A stretch of DNA of 64,000 bases from Bacilli bacterium. Its GTDB lineage: Bacteria; Bacillota_I; Bacilli_A; RF39; UBA660. Every line of letters starts with the position of its first letter. The stretch's first letter is position 1. The notes beneath the pieces were generated by a model. That model saw only the letters and a list, made by a program, of their open reading frames with translations. It was not told where the DNA came from and did not search any database. The stretch spans positions 1 through 64,000 of the forward strand of contig JAFXZI010000007.1 of NCBI GenBank assembly GCA_017541325.1, in the 5' to 3' direction. The translations under genes and the position numbers were made by a program. Below are positions 8,638-17,950 of this stretch, piece after piece.

Positions 8638-10104
8638 ATGAAAAAGATAATATTGTTTATTACGATATTATCATTAATAATAGGTTTAAAAATTAATGTA
8701 TATGCATTAACTTATTCAGATAAATTCTATATTTCGGATGTAATTGATAATATTTATTATGGAAAAACAAAAAATGGTGTAACTGAATATAGAAAAGCTA
8801 AATTTAAAAAGAGAGCATCTGATAATAAAATAGTATATTGTATTGAACCGTTTGTTGATTTAAATGAAGATGCTACTTTAAAGGGATATGACTATAATTA
8901 TGAACAATTATTAAATATATCTAAAAGTGATTGGGAAAGAATAAGTTTACTTGCTTATTATGGATATGGATATAAAGGACATACTGCTGAAAAATGGTAT
9001 CCTATTACTCAAATACTTATATGGAAAACAATTGATAAAAATGCTTCTTTCTTTTGGACAGATACTTTTGAAGGTAATAAAGTAAATAAATTTGAAAGTG
9101 AAACGAAAGAATTAGAAAATTTAGTAAGTAATCATAAAAAATTACCTTCATTTGCTAATCATATTTATGATGTTTCAATAAATGAACATATTACATTAAA
9201 TGATTCTAATAGTGTTTTAGTTGACTATGATATTAGTACTAATAAAGAATTTGATGTTGTAAAAGACGGTAATAATTTAATATTTAATACAAAAGATGAA
9301 GATACTATAGATATATATTTTACTAAAAAAGATAAAAAATATAATACACCACCTATAGTATATGTAAGTAGTACTTATCAAAATACATTATTAGTTGGTA
9401 GTTTTGAAGAAATAAGTACTAAAATCACTTTAAATATCGATAGTGGTTCAATTAAAATTAAAAAAATAGATAGTGAAAATAGTACTACTATACCACAAGG
9501 ACAAGCTTCATTAATCGGTGCAGTATATGAAGTATATAAATATGATAAGTTAGTTGGTGAAATAACTATTGGTGAAAATAATGAAGGAATAATTGATCAT
9601 TTACAATATGGTAGATATAAGATAAAAGAAAAAAAGAGTGGCGTTGGTTATAAAATAGATTCAAATGAGTATGAGATAAATATAAATAGTGTTAAAAAAG
9701 ATTACGATTTAGAATTAAAAAATGAAGTTATTAAAAATAAAATAAAAATATATAAATATTTTGGCGATAATAATACAAAAAGAGTGGAAAAAGGAATAAC
9801 TTTCGTAATATATGATTCAAACAATAATAAGTATGGCGAAGTAACAACAGATGAAAATGGAATAATAGAAATAGAATTACCTTATGGAAAATATTTGTTT
9901 CGTCAAAAGAATACTACAGAAGGATATAAAAAAGTAGATGATTTTAATATAGAAGTAAAAGAGGAAAGTAATAATATATTTGAATATTATTTAAATGATA
10001 TCAAAGTACCAGATACAAATGAAGATCTTAAAACAATAGTACTTAGTATTTTATTATTAGTATCTGGAATATTATTAATTTTAGTAGTTTGTGTTAAAGA
10101 TTAA
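8638..10104 (+). CDS. Secreted, sortase-anchored surface protein with thioester domain and Cna-B-like repeats
   Basis: Signal peptide at 1-24 (KKIILFITILSLIIGLKINVYA). Residues ~25-170 look like a thioester adhesion domain: the YCIEPF cysteine (~68) and the TQILIW glutamine (~125) are the residues that form the internal Cys-Gln thioester in Gram-positive adhesins. Two Cna-B/SpaA-like domains follow (~275-360 and ~365-455; SIKIKKIDSE…, VEKGITFVIYD…). The C terminus has a sorting signal: KVPDTNED, a ~22-residue hydrophobic segment, then short VCVKD. The motif is VPDTN rather than LPxTG. The sortase gene overlaps the 3' end by 14 nt, so the pair probably forms a dedicated substrate-enzyme unit. 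Function as an adhesin is inferred; thioester formation is not proven. Confidence 0.8.
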   Translation: MKKIILFITILSLIIGLKINVYALTYSDKFYISDVIDNIYYGKTKNGVTEYRKAKFKKRASDNKIVYCIEPFVDLNEDATLKGYDYNYEQLLNISKSDWERISLLAYYGYGYKGHTAEKWYPITQILIWKTIDKNASFFWTDTFEGNKVNKFESETKELENLVSNHKKLPSFANHIYDVSINEHITLNDSNSVLVDYDISTNKEFDVVKDGNNLIFNTKDEDTIDIYFTKKDKKYNTPPIVYVSSTYQNTLLVGSFEEISTKITLNIDSGSIKIKKIDSENSTTIPQGQASLIGAVYEVYKYDKLVGEITIGENNEGIIDHLQYGRYKIKEKKSGVGYKIDSNEYEININSVKKDYDLELKNEVIKNKIKIYKYFGDNNTKRVEKGITFVIYDSNNNKYGEVTTDENGIIEIELPYGKYLFRQKNTTEGYKKVDDFNIEVKEESNNIFEYYLNDIKVPDTNEDLKTIVLSILLLVSGILLILVVCVKD

Positions 10105-10666
10105 ATTATTACTATTTTTAGCATCTATTTCAGCGTTTTATATATCTATCTCTAAAGCAATATACTACGAAAGTCAAAAAGATAGAATAATTATTGAAAC
10201 AGTTATTAATGAAATAAATGGTGAACCGTTAAAAAAAGAAGAAAAAAAGATAAATACAAATAATAAAATAGAAGATAAATATAAAATAATTCTCGAGATA
10301 CCTAAGATCAATTTAAAGAAGGGAATATTATCAAAAGAAGATAAGAATAATAATGTAGATAAGAATGTAACTATACTTGATTATTCTGTATATCCAGGAG
10401 AAGTTGGGAATATTTATATTGCTGCTCATTCTGGAACGGGATTACACTCTTATTTCAACAATATAGATAAGTTAAAAATAAATGATATTATTAATCTTTA
10501 TTACAATAAAAAGAAATATATTTATTCTTTATATGATATTAAATTAATCAAAAAAAACGAGAAAATATCACTTATTTCTAAAGAAAAAAATAACTTGTTT
10601 TTGATAACATGTAGTCAAAAATATAAAAATAAATACTTAATATTATATTTTAGAGGACAATATTAG
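10091..10666 (+). CDS. Sortase (cysteine transpeptidase)
   Basis: N-terminal membrane anchor (~5-25), a Lys/Glu-rich linker, then the sortase fold. Catalytic residues are His in YIAAHSGTG (~113), Cys in LITCS (~174) and Arg in YFRGQ (~188), matching the His-Cys-Arg triad. At 191 aa it is small but complete. GTG at 10091 lies inside the preceding gene and has no strong RBS, so translation is probably coupled. It should anchor the upstream VPDTN protein to peptidoglycan or polymerise it. The class is not obvious from sequence; class D-like is possible. Confidence 0.88.
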   Translation: MLKIKLLLFLASISAFYISISKAIYYESQKDRIIIETVINEINGEPLKKEEKKINTNNKIEDKYKIILEIPKINLKKGILSKEDKNNNVDKNVTILDYSVYPGEVGNIYIAAHSGTGLHSYFNNIDKLKINDIINLYYNKKKYIYSLYDIKLIKKNEKISLISKEKNNLFLITCSQKYKNKYLILYFRGQY

Positions 10667-10680
10667 ATATTGTCCTTTTA
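10654..10680 (+). terminator. Terminator overlapping the sortase stop codon
   Basis: Stem AGGACAATAT / ATATTGTCCT with TAG as the loop, followed by TTTT. The loop TAG is the sortase stop codon, so the last sense codons form the 5' arm. Confidence 0.8.
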
Positions 10681-10709
10681 AATTTAATTTTGAAAAATCT
10701 AAAAAATGC

Positions 10710-10739
10710 TTGATTTTATAGGGGTTTTGATGATATACT
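10710..10739 (+). promoter_or_regulatory. Promoter of the S10-spc-alpha operon
   Basis: TTGATT (10710-10715), 18-nt spacer, TATACT (10734-10739). It precedes a ~115-nt untranslated leader and rpsJ, the first gene of the ribosomal super-operon. Confidence 0.6.
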
Positions 10740-10745
10740 TTTAAC

Positions 10746-10862
10746 TGTGTGGCTGCTTAGATGTGTGAGGTTACTGATACGCCAGGATAAGTTGACTGGT
10801 AAAATCAGAGAATTTACGCGGAGCAAGTCTATACTAAGATATAGGCGAAGGGAGGACTTTAA
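10746..10862 (+). promoter_or_regulatory. Structured 5' leader of the S10 operon (putative r-protein leader)
   Basis: About 115 nt between promoter and rpsJ. Visible pairings include TGAT…ATCA enclosing CCAG…CTGG (10774-10819) and a perfect hairpin CTATA-CTAAGA-TATAG just before the AGGGAGGA RBS. The segment GAGGTTACTGATACGCC and the later GCGGAGCAAG resemble rpsJ leaders of other Firmicutes, where L4 or another operon protein is thought to give feedback. No ORF is present. The identity of the binding protein is inference. Confidence 0.6.
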
Positions 10863-11168
10863 ATGTCAAATGTAGTTCGTATAAAGTTAAAAGCTTACGA
10901 TCACAGAATACTTGATAATGCTGCTCAAAAAATAGTTGAAACTGTAAAAAGAACAGGAGGAGAAATAAGTGGACCTGTACCACTACCTACTGAAATTCAA
11001 AAGTACACTATATTAAGAGCTGTTCATAAATACAAAGATTCTCGTGAACAATTCGAAATGCGTACACATAAGAGATTAATTGACATCAAAAATCCTAGTA
11101 AGGAAACTGTTGATGCATTAACTCACTTAGATATACCTAGCGGTGTAGATATCCAAATCAAATTATAA
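10863..11168 (+). CDS. rpsJ: 30S ribosomal protein S10
   Basis: S10 is a head protein of the small subunit and also NusE, a transcription antitermination factor. The 101-aa product has the conserved [12 protein letters not shown] start and the loop with GPVPLPT and [10 protein letters not shown]. It is the first gene of the super-operon, preceded by AGGGAGGA. Confidence 0.97.
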   Translation: MSNVVRIKLKAYDHRILDNAAQKIVETVKRTGGEISGPVPLPTEIQKYTILRAVHKYKDSREQFEMRTHKRLIDIKNPSKETVDALTHLDIPSGVDIQIKL

Positions 11169-11183
11169 TAGGAGGAAATTAAA

Positions 11184-11966
11184 ATGAAAAAAGGAATCTT
11201 AGGTAAAAAAATTGGAATGACTCAAGTTTTTACTGAAAGTGGAAAACTAATTCCTGTTACTGTTATCGAAGTTGAACCAAACGTTGTAACTCAAATCAAA
11301 ACAGTTGAAAAAGATGGTTATGATGCAATTCAATTAGGTGCAGTATCAATAAGAGAAAAAAGTTCTAACAAAGCAAAAACTGGTCATACTAACAAAGCAA
11401 ATACAACTCCTAAGCGCTTCTTAAAAGAAATAAGAGGAGTTAATGTTGAAGATTATACATTAGGTCAAGTTATTGATGCTTCAATATTCGCTAAAGGTGA
11501 AGTTGTAGATGTAACTGGAACTAGTAAAGGAAAAGGTACTCAAGGGGTTATTAAAAGATGGAACCAATCACGTGGACCTATGGGTCATGGTTCTCAATAT
11601 CATCGTGGAGTAGGTTCTTTAGGAACATTACTACCAATGCATGTTATTAAAGGTAAAAAAATGGCTGGACATATGGGTGATGAACAAGTAACAATTCAAA
11701 ACCTAGAAGTTGTTTCAGTAGATTTAGAAAACAATGTTATTTTAATCAAAGGAAGCGTTCCTGGTCCAAAGAAATCTTTAGTTATGATTAAGACTTCAGT
11801 AAAAAAAGGAGAGCAAGTTAATGAAACAGAAGAATTAATTACTTATGAAGTAATTGAAGAAACTGAAGAAGCTGCTCCAGTTGAAGAAGCTACAGAAGAA
11901 GTTCAAGAAGAAACAGAAGAAGTAGTAGAAGAAAAAACTGAAGAAACTACAGAAGAAACTGCTTAA
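11184..11966 (+). CDS. rplC: 50S ribosomal protein L3 with acidic C-terminal extension
   Basis: L3 is an early assembly protein near the peptidyl transferase centre. The first ~210 residues are a complete L3 ([16 protein letters not shown] start; [22 protein letters not shown] core loop). A ~45-residue tail made almost only of Glu, Thr, Val and Ala follows ([15 protein letters not shown]…), which is not part of bacterial L3. L3 proteins with long low-complexity tails are known from some Mollicutes. The role of this tail is unknown. Confidence 0.96.
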   Translation: MKKGILGKKIGMTQVFTESGKLIPVTVIEVEPNVVTQIKTVEKDGYDAIQLGAVSIREKSSNKAKTGHTNKANTTPKRFLKEIRGVNVEDYTLGQVIDASIFAKGEVVDVTGTSKGKGTQGVIKRWNQSRGPMGHGSQYHRGVGSLGTLLPMHVIKGKKMAGHMGDEQVTIQNLEVVSVDLENNVILIKGSVPGPKKSLVMIKTSVKKGEQVNETEELITYEVIEETEEAAPVEEATEEVQEETEEVVEEKTEETTEETA

Positions 11967-11970
11967 TAAT

Positions 11971-12008
11971 CATCACATAAAGATAAACAAAATACTTATA
12001 ATGTGATG
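11971..12008 (+). promoter_or_regulatory. Intercistronic hairpin between rplC and rplD
   Basis: Perfect 8-bp inverted repeat CATCACAT / ATGTGATG with an inner ATAA/TTAT pair, ending 2 nt before the AGGAGG of rplD. There is no U-tract, so it is not a terminator. This 58-nt gap is the longest inside the rpsJ-rplP part of the operon. A processing site or a translational control element for L4 is possible. Confidence 0.5.
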
Positions 12009-12024
12009 AAAGGAGGAAATGAAG

Positions 12025-12645
12025 ATGGAAAAAATCGCACTTTTAAACTTAAAAGGTGAAAAACTAAAGGATATAAATTTAGACAAAGAAATATTTGGAA
12101 TAGAAACAAATGATAAAGTCTTATATGATGCAATTATTCTTACAAGAGCATCACTAAGACAAGGAACACATAAAACTAAAAACCGCTCAGAAGTATCTGG
12201 TGGTGGAAGAAAACCATGGAGACAAAAAGGAACTGGTCATGCAAGACAAGGTTCTATAAGAGCTACTCAATGGGTTGGTGGAGGAGTTCCATTTGGTCCA
12301 AGACCTAGAGACTACTCTATTAAGATGAATCGTAAAGAACGTAGATTAGCATTACTTAGTGCATTAACTAGTAAAGTTAAAGATATGATCGTTGTTGAAG
12401 ATTTAACTCTTAAGACACCAAAAACAAAAGATTTAGAAGCATTACTTGCTGGATTAAAATTAAATAATACTAATACTTTAATAATTGTTAAAGAATTAGA
12501 AGAAAATATGATTTTAGCAAGTAGAAATCTTCAAAATGTAGTACTAATTGATGCAAGCGAAATAAATGTTCTTGATTTAATCGCTGCTGATAAAGTGTTA
12601 ACTACTGAAGATGCAATTAGAAAAATTGAGGAGGTGCTAAAGTAA
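12025..12645 (+). CDS. rplD: 50S ribosomal protein L4
   Basis: L4 lines the exit tunnel and in several bacteria represses its own operon. The sequence has the conserved extended loop region (NRSEVSGGGRKPWRQKGTGHAR, QWVGGGVPFGPRPRDY). ATG 12025 is preferred: AGGAGG at 12011-12016 is 8 nt upstream, whereas ATG 12019 is only 2 nt from it. Length ~206 aa is normal. Confidence 0.96.
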   Translation: MEKIALLNLKGEKLKDINLDKEIFGIETNDKVLYDAIILTRASLRQGTHKTKNRSEVSGGGRKPWRQKGTGHARQGSIRATQWVGGGVPFGPRPRDYSIKMNRKERRLALLSALTSKVKDMIVVEDLTLKTPKTKDLEALLAGLKLNNTNTLIIVKELEENMILASRNLQNVVLIDASEINVLDLIAADKVLTTEDAIRKIEEVLK

Positions 12646-12646
12646 T

Positions 12647-12940
12647 ATGGATACTAAGTATTTAGAAATAATTAAAGCACCAGTTATAACTGAAAAATCA
12701 AGAATGTTAGCTGAAAAAGAAGGAAAATATGAATTTATTGTTGATCCTCGTGCTAACAAAACAGAAATTAAACAAGCAATAGAAAGAATATTCAATGTTA
12801 AAGTTGAAGATATTTCAACAATTAACGTTGTACCTAAAAAAAGAAGAGTTGGTCGTTATAGCGGATTAACTAATCGTGCTAAAAAAGCAATTGTTAAATT
12901 AGCTGAAGGACAAGCAATCAACTTAGGTGAGGAGGAATAA
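12647..12940 (+). CDS. rplW: 50S ribosomal protein L23
   Basis: L23 sits at the tunnel exit and is the docking site for trigger factor and SRP. The 97-aa product has the [11 protein letters not shown] start and the conserved [17 protein letters not shown] segment. It begins 1 nt after the rplD stop, with RBS GAGGTG inside rplD. Confidence 0.96.
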   Translation: MDTKYLEIIKAPVITEKSRMLAEKEGKYEFIVDPRANKTEIKQAIERIFNVKVEDISTINVVPKKRRVGRYSGLTNRAKKAIVKLAEGQAINLGEEE

Positions 12941-12942
12941 TA

Positions 12943-13770
12943 ATGGCAATAAGAAATTATAAACCTACTACTCCTGGAAGAAGAAAAATGAGTACGCTAG
13001 TTAATGGCGAAATTACTAAAAGTACACCAGAAAAAAGTTTAACTGTAAGTAAAGCTAAAAATGGTGGAAGAAATAACTCTGGAAAAATAACTGTTAGACA
13101 TCAAGGTGGAGGAGCTAAAAGAAAATACAGAATTATTGATTTCAAGAGAAATAAAAGAGATGTAGTTGGAGTTGTAGCTTCAATTGAATATGATCCAAAT
13201 AGAAGTGCAAATATTGCATTAATCAACTATAAAGATGGAGAAAAAAGATATATTATCGCTCCTAAAGATTTAGAAGTTGGTATGGAAGTAGTTGCTGGAG
13301 AAAACGTTGATATTAAAGTTGGTAATGCTTTACCAATTGCTAATATTCCAGTAGGTACAGTAATTCATAATATAGAATTACGTCCTGGAAAAGGAGGAGA
13401 ACTTGCAAGATCTGCTGGTGCTTCTGCTCAAATTCTAGGTAGAGAAGGAAACTACGTAATGGTTCGTTTATCAAGTGGTGAACAAAGAAAAGTTCTTGGA
13501 ACTTGTTATGCAACTATTGGTGTAGTTGGAAATGAAGATTATAGTCTTATTAAATTAGGAAAAGCTGGACGTACTCGTCACATGGGAATCAGACCTACAG
13601 TTCGTGGATCTGTTATGAACCCTAACGATCACCCACATGGTGGTGGTGAAGGTAAAGCTCCAGTTGGACGTAAATCACCAATGACTCCTTGGGGTAAACC
13701 TGCTCTTGGTGTTAAGACTAGAAAGAAAAAAGCGTCTGATAAGTTAATCGTACGTCGTCGTAGTAAATAG
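12943..13770 (+). CDS. rplB: 50S ribosomal protein L2
   Basis: L2 is a core large-subunit protein near the peptidyl transferase centre. The sequence has the family start [14 protein letters not shown] and the C-terminal [21 protein letters not shown] region carrying the conserved His. Length 275 aa is standard. Confidence 0.98.
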   Translation: MAIRNYKPTTPGRRKMSTLVNGEITKSTPEKSLTVSKAKNGGRNNSGKITVRHQGGGAKRKYRIIDFKRNKRDVVGVVASIEYDPNRSANIALINYKDGEKRYIIAPKDLEVGMEVVAGENVDIKVGNALPIANIPVGTVIHNIELRPGKGGELARSAGASAQILGREGNYVMVRLSSGEQRKVLGTCYATIGVVGNEDYSLIKLGKAGRTRHMGIRPTVRGSVMNPNDHPHGGGEGKAPVGRKSPMTPWGKPALGVKTRKKKASDKLIVRRRSK

Positions 13771-13781
13771 GAGGAAATAAA

Positions 13782-14051
13782 ATGGCAAGAAGTTTGAAAA
13801 AAGGACCTTATGTATTCGAAAGATTACTTAATAAGGTAAAAGAATTAAATAAAAATGGTAAAAAAGAAGTTATCAAAACATGGTCACGCCGTTCTACAAT
13901 TTATCCTGACTTTATTGGACACACTTTCGCAGTTCATAATGGAAAAGAATTTATACCAGTATATGTAACTGAAGATATGGTAGGACACAAACTTGGAGAA
14001 TTCGCTTTAACACGTAAATTCGGTGGTCATGGCGATGACAAGAATAAATAG
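13782..14051 (+). CDS. rpsS: 30S ribosomal protein S19
   Basis: S19 is a small-subunit head protein contacting S13. It starts [11 protein letters not shown] and carries [21 protein letters not shown], both diagnostic. Length 89 aa is standard. Confidence 0.97.
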   Translation: MARSLKKGPYVFERLLNKVKELNKNGKKEVIKTWSRRSTIYPDFIGHTFAVHNGKEFIPVYVTEDMVGHKLGEFALTRKFGGHGDDKNK

Positions 14052-14068
14052 TACTAGGAGGGATATAG

Positions 14069-14401
14069 ATGGAAGCAAAAGCAATAGCAAAAACTCTTAG
14101 AGTATCACCAATCAAAGCTCGTTTAGTAGTTGATATGATTCGTGGTAAAGATGTAAAAGATGCATTAAATATTTTAAATAATACAAATAAAAAATCTGCA
14201 AGACTTACTAAAAAAGTCTTAGATTCTGCTGTAGCTAATGCTGTTAACAACTATAATATGGATGTTAATACATTATATGTTAAAGAAGCTAGAGTAGACG
14301 CAGGTCCTGTTATGAAGAGACACATGTTTGATTCAAGAAGTCACATCGGTCACAATGATAAAAGAACAAGTCATATTGTGATTACAGTGGCTAATAAGTA
14401 G
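14069..14401 (+). CDS. rplV: 50S ribosomal protein L22
   Basis: L22 lines the exit tunnel with its β-hairpin. The 110-aa protein has LRVSPIKARLVVDMIRGKDV at the start and the hairpin tip region with HIGHNDKRTSHI at the end. RBS AGGAGGG. Confidence 0.96.
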   Translation: MEAKAIAKTLRVSPIKARLVVDMIRGKDVKDALNILNNTNKKSARLTKKVLDSAVANAVNNYNMDVNTLYVKEARVDAGPVMKRHMFDSRSHIGHNDKRTSHIVITVANK

Positions 14402-14419
14402 TCGATAAGGAGGTTTAGT

Positions 14420-15154
14420 ATGGGTCAAAAAGTTAGTCCAATTGGACTTAGAATAGGAATTAATAAAGACTGGGAAGCTAAATGGTATGCTAATAATTCT
14501 GAATTTTCTGATTACTTAGAAAAAGATATAAAAATTCGTAAATATGTTGAGAAAAATTTAGATAATGCAGGAATTAGTAAAGTCGAAATTGAAAGAAATA
14601 ATAAAAGATGTGAACTTATTATTCATACTTCAAAACCTGGAGTTATTATTGGAAAAGGTGGAGAAGGAATTGAAAATATTAAGAAAGAACTTAATAAATT
14701 AACAAACGAAAATGTTCAAATTTCAATTGTTGATGTTAAAAGAGGAGAACTAGATGCAGCATTAGTTGCAAATAGTATCGCTACTCAAATCGAAGGAAGA
14801 GTATCATTCAGAATTGCTCAAAAAAGAGCTATTCAAGCTGCTATGAAATCTGGAGCTAAAGGAATTAAAACTCTAGTATCTGGACGTTTAGGTGGAGCTG
14901 ATATAGCAAGAGCTGAAGGATATACTGAAGGAACTATTCCACTTCATACTTTAAGAGCTGATATAGATTATGCTCAAGATGAAGCAGATACTACTTTTGG
15001 TAAAATTGGGGTTAAAGTATGGATCTATAAAGGAGAAATTTTAGAAGATAATAAAAAATCTGATGAAAAAAGACCTAATAGAGAAAGAAGAAATAACAAC
15101 AAAAGAGAAAGAAAAGTAGAAAAACAAGAAAACAAGACTGAAGGAGGTAATTAA
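14420..15154 (+). CDS. rpsC: 30S ribosomal protein S3
   Basis: S3 forms part of the mRNA entry channel and helicase. It begins [16 protein letters not shown] and carries the KH-domain [18 protein letters not shown]. Length is 244 aa; the last ~30 residues form a Lys/Arg/Asn/Glu-rich tail ([15 protein letters not shown]…), longer than in many homologues. Confidence 0.97.
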   Translation: MGQKVSPIGLRIGINKDWEAKWYANNSEFSDYLEKDIKIRKYVEKNLDNAGISKVEIERNNKRCELIIHTSKPGVIIGKGGEGIENIKKELNKLTNENVQISIVDVKRGELDAALVANSIATQIEGRVSFRIAQKRAIQAAMKSGAKGIKTLVSGRLGGADIARAEGYTEGTIPLHTLRADIDYAQDEADTTFGKIGVKVWIYKGEILEDNKKSDEKRPNRERRNNNKRERKVEKQENKTEGGN

Positions 15155-15155
15155 G

Positions 15156-15587
15156 ATGTTAATACCAGCAAGAACAAAATATCGTCGTGTACATAGATTA
15201 CCTTACGAAGGTCATTCAAAAGGTAATACTGAATTAACACAAGGTACTTATGGTTTACAAGCTAAAGAAGGTGCATGGATAACTGCTAATCAAATTGAAG
15301 CAGCTCGTGTAGCTATGACTCGTTATATGAAACGTGGAGGAAAAGTATTTATTAATATATTCCCTCATATGCCTTTAACTAAAAAGCCAATTGGTACTCG
15401 TATGGGAAAAGGTAAAGGTTCAGTAGAAGGATGGGTTGCTGTAGTTAAAGAAGGTAAAATTCTTTTCGAAGTAAAAGATGTTACTGAAGATGTAGCACGT
15501 GAAGCATTAAGACTTGCTTCTCATAAATTACCTATCCAAACAAGATTTGTAAAAAAAGAAGATGGTGGTGATATAAATGAAGGTTAA
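15156..15587 (+). CDS. rplP: 50S ribosomal protein L16
   Basis: L16 binds near the A-site tRNA and organises 23S rRNA late in assembly. The sequence has [35 protein letters not shown] and the C-terminal [12 protein letters not shown] motif. Length 143 aa is standard. Confidence 0.97.
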   Translation: MLIPARTKYRRVHRLPYEGHSKGNTELTQGTYGLQAKEGAWITANQIEAARVAMTRYMKRGGKVFINIFPHMPLTKKPIGTRMGKGKGSVEGWVAVVKEGKILFEVKDVTEDVAREALRLASHKLPIQTRFVKKEDGGDINEG

Positions 15588-15771
15588 TGAAATAAGAGAA
15601 TTATCCACTGAAGAAATAGTAGCAAAAATAAAAGAATCTAAAGAAGAACTATTTAATCTTCGTTTCCAACAAGCAACTGGAAATCTAGAAAAACCTTCAA
15701 AAATTAGAGAATTAAGACACCAAATAGCAAGACTTAAAACAGTTGTGCGTGAACGTGAGTTGGAAAAGTAG
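15577..15771 (+). CDS. rpmC: 50S ribosomal protein L29
   Basis: L29 lies next to L23 at the tunnel exit. The 64-aa helical-hairpin protein has [21 protein letters not shown], the family signature. The start overlaps the rplP end by 11 nt; GGTGGTGAT upstream serves as RBS. Confidence 0.95.
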   Translation: MKVNEIRELSTEEIVAKIKESKEELFNLRFQQATGNLEKPSKIRELRHQIARLKTVVRERELEK

Positions 15772-15782
15772 GAGGTTAAAGT

Positions 15783-16040
15783 ATGGAAAAAGTTAAAAAA
15801 GAATTAGTTGGAACAGTAGTAAGTGCTAAAAATAATAAAACAATAACTGTTCTAGTAGAAACATATAAAAAACATCCAAAATATGGAAAAAGAGTTAAAT
15901 ATTCTAAAAAATATGCTGTTCACGATGAAACAAACAAAGCTAAAGAAGGAGATATAGTTAGAATAGTTGAAACTAAACCAATTTCAGCTACTAAACATTT
16001 CTATTTAGCAGAAGTTGTTAAAGAAGCAGTTATATTATAG
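15783..16040 (+). CDS. rpsQ: 30S ribosomal protein S17
   Basis: S17 is an OB-fold primary binder of 16S rRNA. The protein (85 aa) has the characteristic [17 protein letters not shown] start and [26 protein letters not shown]. Confidence 0.96.
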   Translation: MEKVKKELVGTVVSAKNNKTITVLVETYKKHPKYGKRVKYSKKYAVHDETNKAKEGDIVRIVETKPISATKHFYLAEVVKEAVIL

Positions 16041-16061
16041 TTAGGTGAAGGAGGATTAATT

Positions 16062-16430
16062 ATGATTCAACAAGAAAGTCGTTTAAAAGTTGCTGATAAC
16101 TCAGGAGCTAAAGAACTTTTAGTTATTAAAGTCCTTGGTGGAAGTAAAGTTAAAACAGGAAACATTGGTGACGTAGTTGTTGGTACAATTAAAAAAGCCA
16201 CACCTAACGGAGCCGTTGCCAAAGGTAAAGTAGTTAAAGCAGTTATTGTTAGAACTACATTTGGTATTAGAAGAGATGACGGATCTTATATTAAATTTGA
16301 TGATAATGCATGTGTAATTATCAGAGAAGATAAGAGCCCTGTTGGAACTCGTATCTTTGGGCCTGTAGCGCGTGAATTACGTGAAAAAGATTTTATGAAA
16401 ATAGTATCTTTAGCCAAGGAAGTTTTATAG
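16062..16430 (+). CDS. rplN: 50S ribosomal protein L14
   Basis: L14 is at the subunit interface and is the binding site of the silencing factor RsfS. It begins [27 protein letters not shown] and ends with [11 protein letters not shown], both standard. Length 122 aa. Confidence 0.98.
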   Translation: MIQQESRLKVADNSGAKELLVIKVLGGSKVKTGNIGDVVVGTIKKATPNGAVAKGKVVKAVIVRTTFGIRRDDGSYIKFDDNACVIIREDKSPVGTRIFGPVARELREKDFMKIVSLAKEVL

Positions 16431-16439
16431 GAGGATATT

Positions 16440-16748
16440 ATGAAAATAAAAGTAGGAGATAAAGTCGAAGTAATTGCTGGTGCTAGTAAAGGTAAAACAG
16501 GAAAAGTACTTAGAACTTATAAATCAGAAAACAAAGTTATAGTAGAAGGATGCAACATTGTTAAAAAACATCAAAGACCTAGCGCAACTTCAACAGGAGG
16601 AATCGTTGAAGTAGAAGCAAAAATAGATGCTTCAAATGTAATGATAGTAGATCCTAAAACTAATAAACCAACAAGAATTGGACATACTATCGATAAAAAT
16701 AATAAAAAAGTAAGAGTCGCTAAAAAATCTGGCGAAAAGATTGACTAG
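16440..16748 (+). CDS. rplX: 50S ribosomal protein L24
   Basis: L24 is an assembly initiator with a KOW motif, here KVGDKVEVIAGASKGKTGKV. The 102-aa length and EGCNIVKKHQRP segment are typical. Confidence 0.96.
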   Translation: MKIKVGDKVEVIAGASKGKTGKVLRTYKSENKVIVEGCNIVKKHQRPSATSTGGIVEVEAKIDASNVMIVDPKTNKPTRIGHTIDKNNKKVRVAKKSGEKID

Positions 16749-16766
16749 AAAAGGAAGGTGTAAAAA

Positions 16767-17306
16767 ATGAACCGCCTAAAAGAAAAATACGTTAAAGAAA
16801 TCGTACCATCATTAAAAGATAAATATAATTATAGTTCAGTTATGGAAGTACCAAAACTTGAAAAAATTGTTATCAATATTGGTGTAGGAGATGCAACTAC
16901 TAATTCAAAATTATTAGAAGCAGCATGTCATGACTTAGCCTTAATTTCTGGACAAAAGCCTGTAATTACAAAAGCAAAAAAATCAATTGCTGGATTTAAA
17001 GTAAGAGAAGGACAAGCAATCGGATGTAAGGTAACTCTAAGAGGAGAAAATATGTATAACTTCTTAGATAAATTAATAAGCATTTCATTACCTCGTGTTC
17101 GTGACTTTAGAGGTGTTTCTCCTAAAGCATTTGATGGAAGAGGAAACTATACTCTAGGAATTAAAGAACAATTAATTTTCGGAGAAATTGAATTTGATGA
17201 AGTTTTTAAAGTAAGAGGAATGGATATAGTTTTAGTAACAACTGCTAAAACAAATGAAGAAGCTTATGACTTATTAGATGGGCTTGGAATTCCATTTAGA
17301 AAGTAA
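16767..17306 (+). CDS. rplE: 50S ribosomal protein L5
   Basis: L5 binds 5S rRNA. The sequence has the conserved [37 protein letters not shown] and [22 protein letters not shown] segments. Length 179 aa is standard. Confidence 0.98.
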   Translation: MNRLKEKYVKEIVPSLKDKYNYSSVMEVPKLEKIVINIGVGDATTNSKLLEAACHDLALISGQKPVITKAKKSIAGFKVREGQAIGCKVTLRGENMYNFLDKLISISLPRVRDFRGVSPKAFDGRGNYTLGIKEQLIFGEIEFDEVFKVRGMDIVLVTTAKTNEEAYDLLDGLGIPFRK

Positions 17307-17319
17307 TCGGAGGTAAACA

Positions 17320-17505
17320 ATGGCAAAGAAAAGTATGATCGTTAAAGCTAATAAAAAGCAAAAATTTAAAGTTAGAGAATATACACGTTGCAAAAGATGT
17401 GGAAGACCTCATGCTGTTATGAGTAAATTTGGAATTTGCCGTATTTGCTTTAGAGAATTAGCTTACAAAGGACAAATACCAGGCGTTAAAAAATCAAGCT
17501 GGTAA
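17320..17505 (+). CDS. rpsZ: 30S ribosomal protein S14, zinc-binding type
   Basis: Short (61 aa) S14 of the C+ type. Zinc ligands are the [10 protein letters not shown]…CRICF pattern (two CxxC pairs, residues ~24-43). It is a head protein of the small subunit. The zinc form is normal at this place in Firmicutes. Confidence 0.96.
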   Translation: MAKKSMIVKANKKQKFKVREYTRCKRCGRPHAVMSKFGICRICFRELAYKGQIPGVKKSSW

Positions 17506-17525
17506 TTGGGAAGGAGGAAATAAAA

Positions 17526-17924
17526 ATGGCTGTAGTAACTGATACAATTGCAGATATGCTAACTCGTATTAGAAATGCAAACGCAATGCGTTATGAAGAA
17601 GTAACAGTACCTGCTTCAAAATTAAAAGTAGAAATTGCTAGAATTTTAAAAGAAGAAGGTTTTATTAAAAACTATAAAGTTGAAAAAGATGGTGCTAAAA
17701 GCGATATCATTTTAACTTTAAAATATGTAAATAAAGAAAGAGTTATTACTGGATTAAAACGTATTTCAAAACCAGGATTAAGAGTATATGCTGGGGCTAA
17801 TGAAGTACCAAAAGTACTAAATGGTCTTGGAATAGCTATTATTTCAACTTCTAAAGGTATTATGACTGATAAAGAAGCAAGAAAACAAAATCTAGGTGGA
17901 GAAGTTCTTGCGTATATTTGGTAG
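17526..17924 (+). CDS. rpsH: 30S ribosomal protein S8
   Basis: S8 binds the central domain of 16S rRNA and represses the spc operon in E. coli. The sequence has [14 protein letters not shown] and the C-terminal [14 protein letters not shown] motif. Length 132 aa is standard. Confidence 0.98.
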   Translation: MAVVTDTIADMLTRIRNANAMRYEEVTVPASKLKVEIARILKEEGFIKNYKVEKDGAKSDIILTLKYVNKERVITGLKRISKPGLRVYAGANEVPKVLNGLGIAIISTSKGIMTDKEARKQNLGGEVLAYIW

Positions 17925-17950
17925 AAAACTAAAGTGTAAGGAGGACAAAC

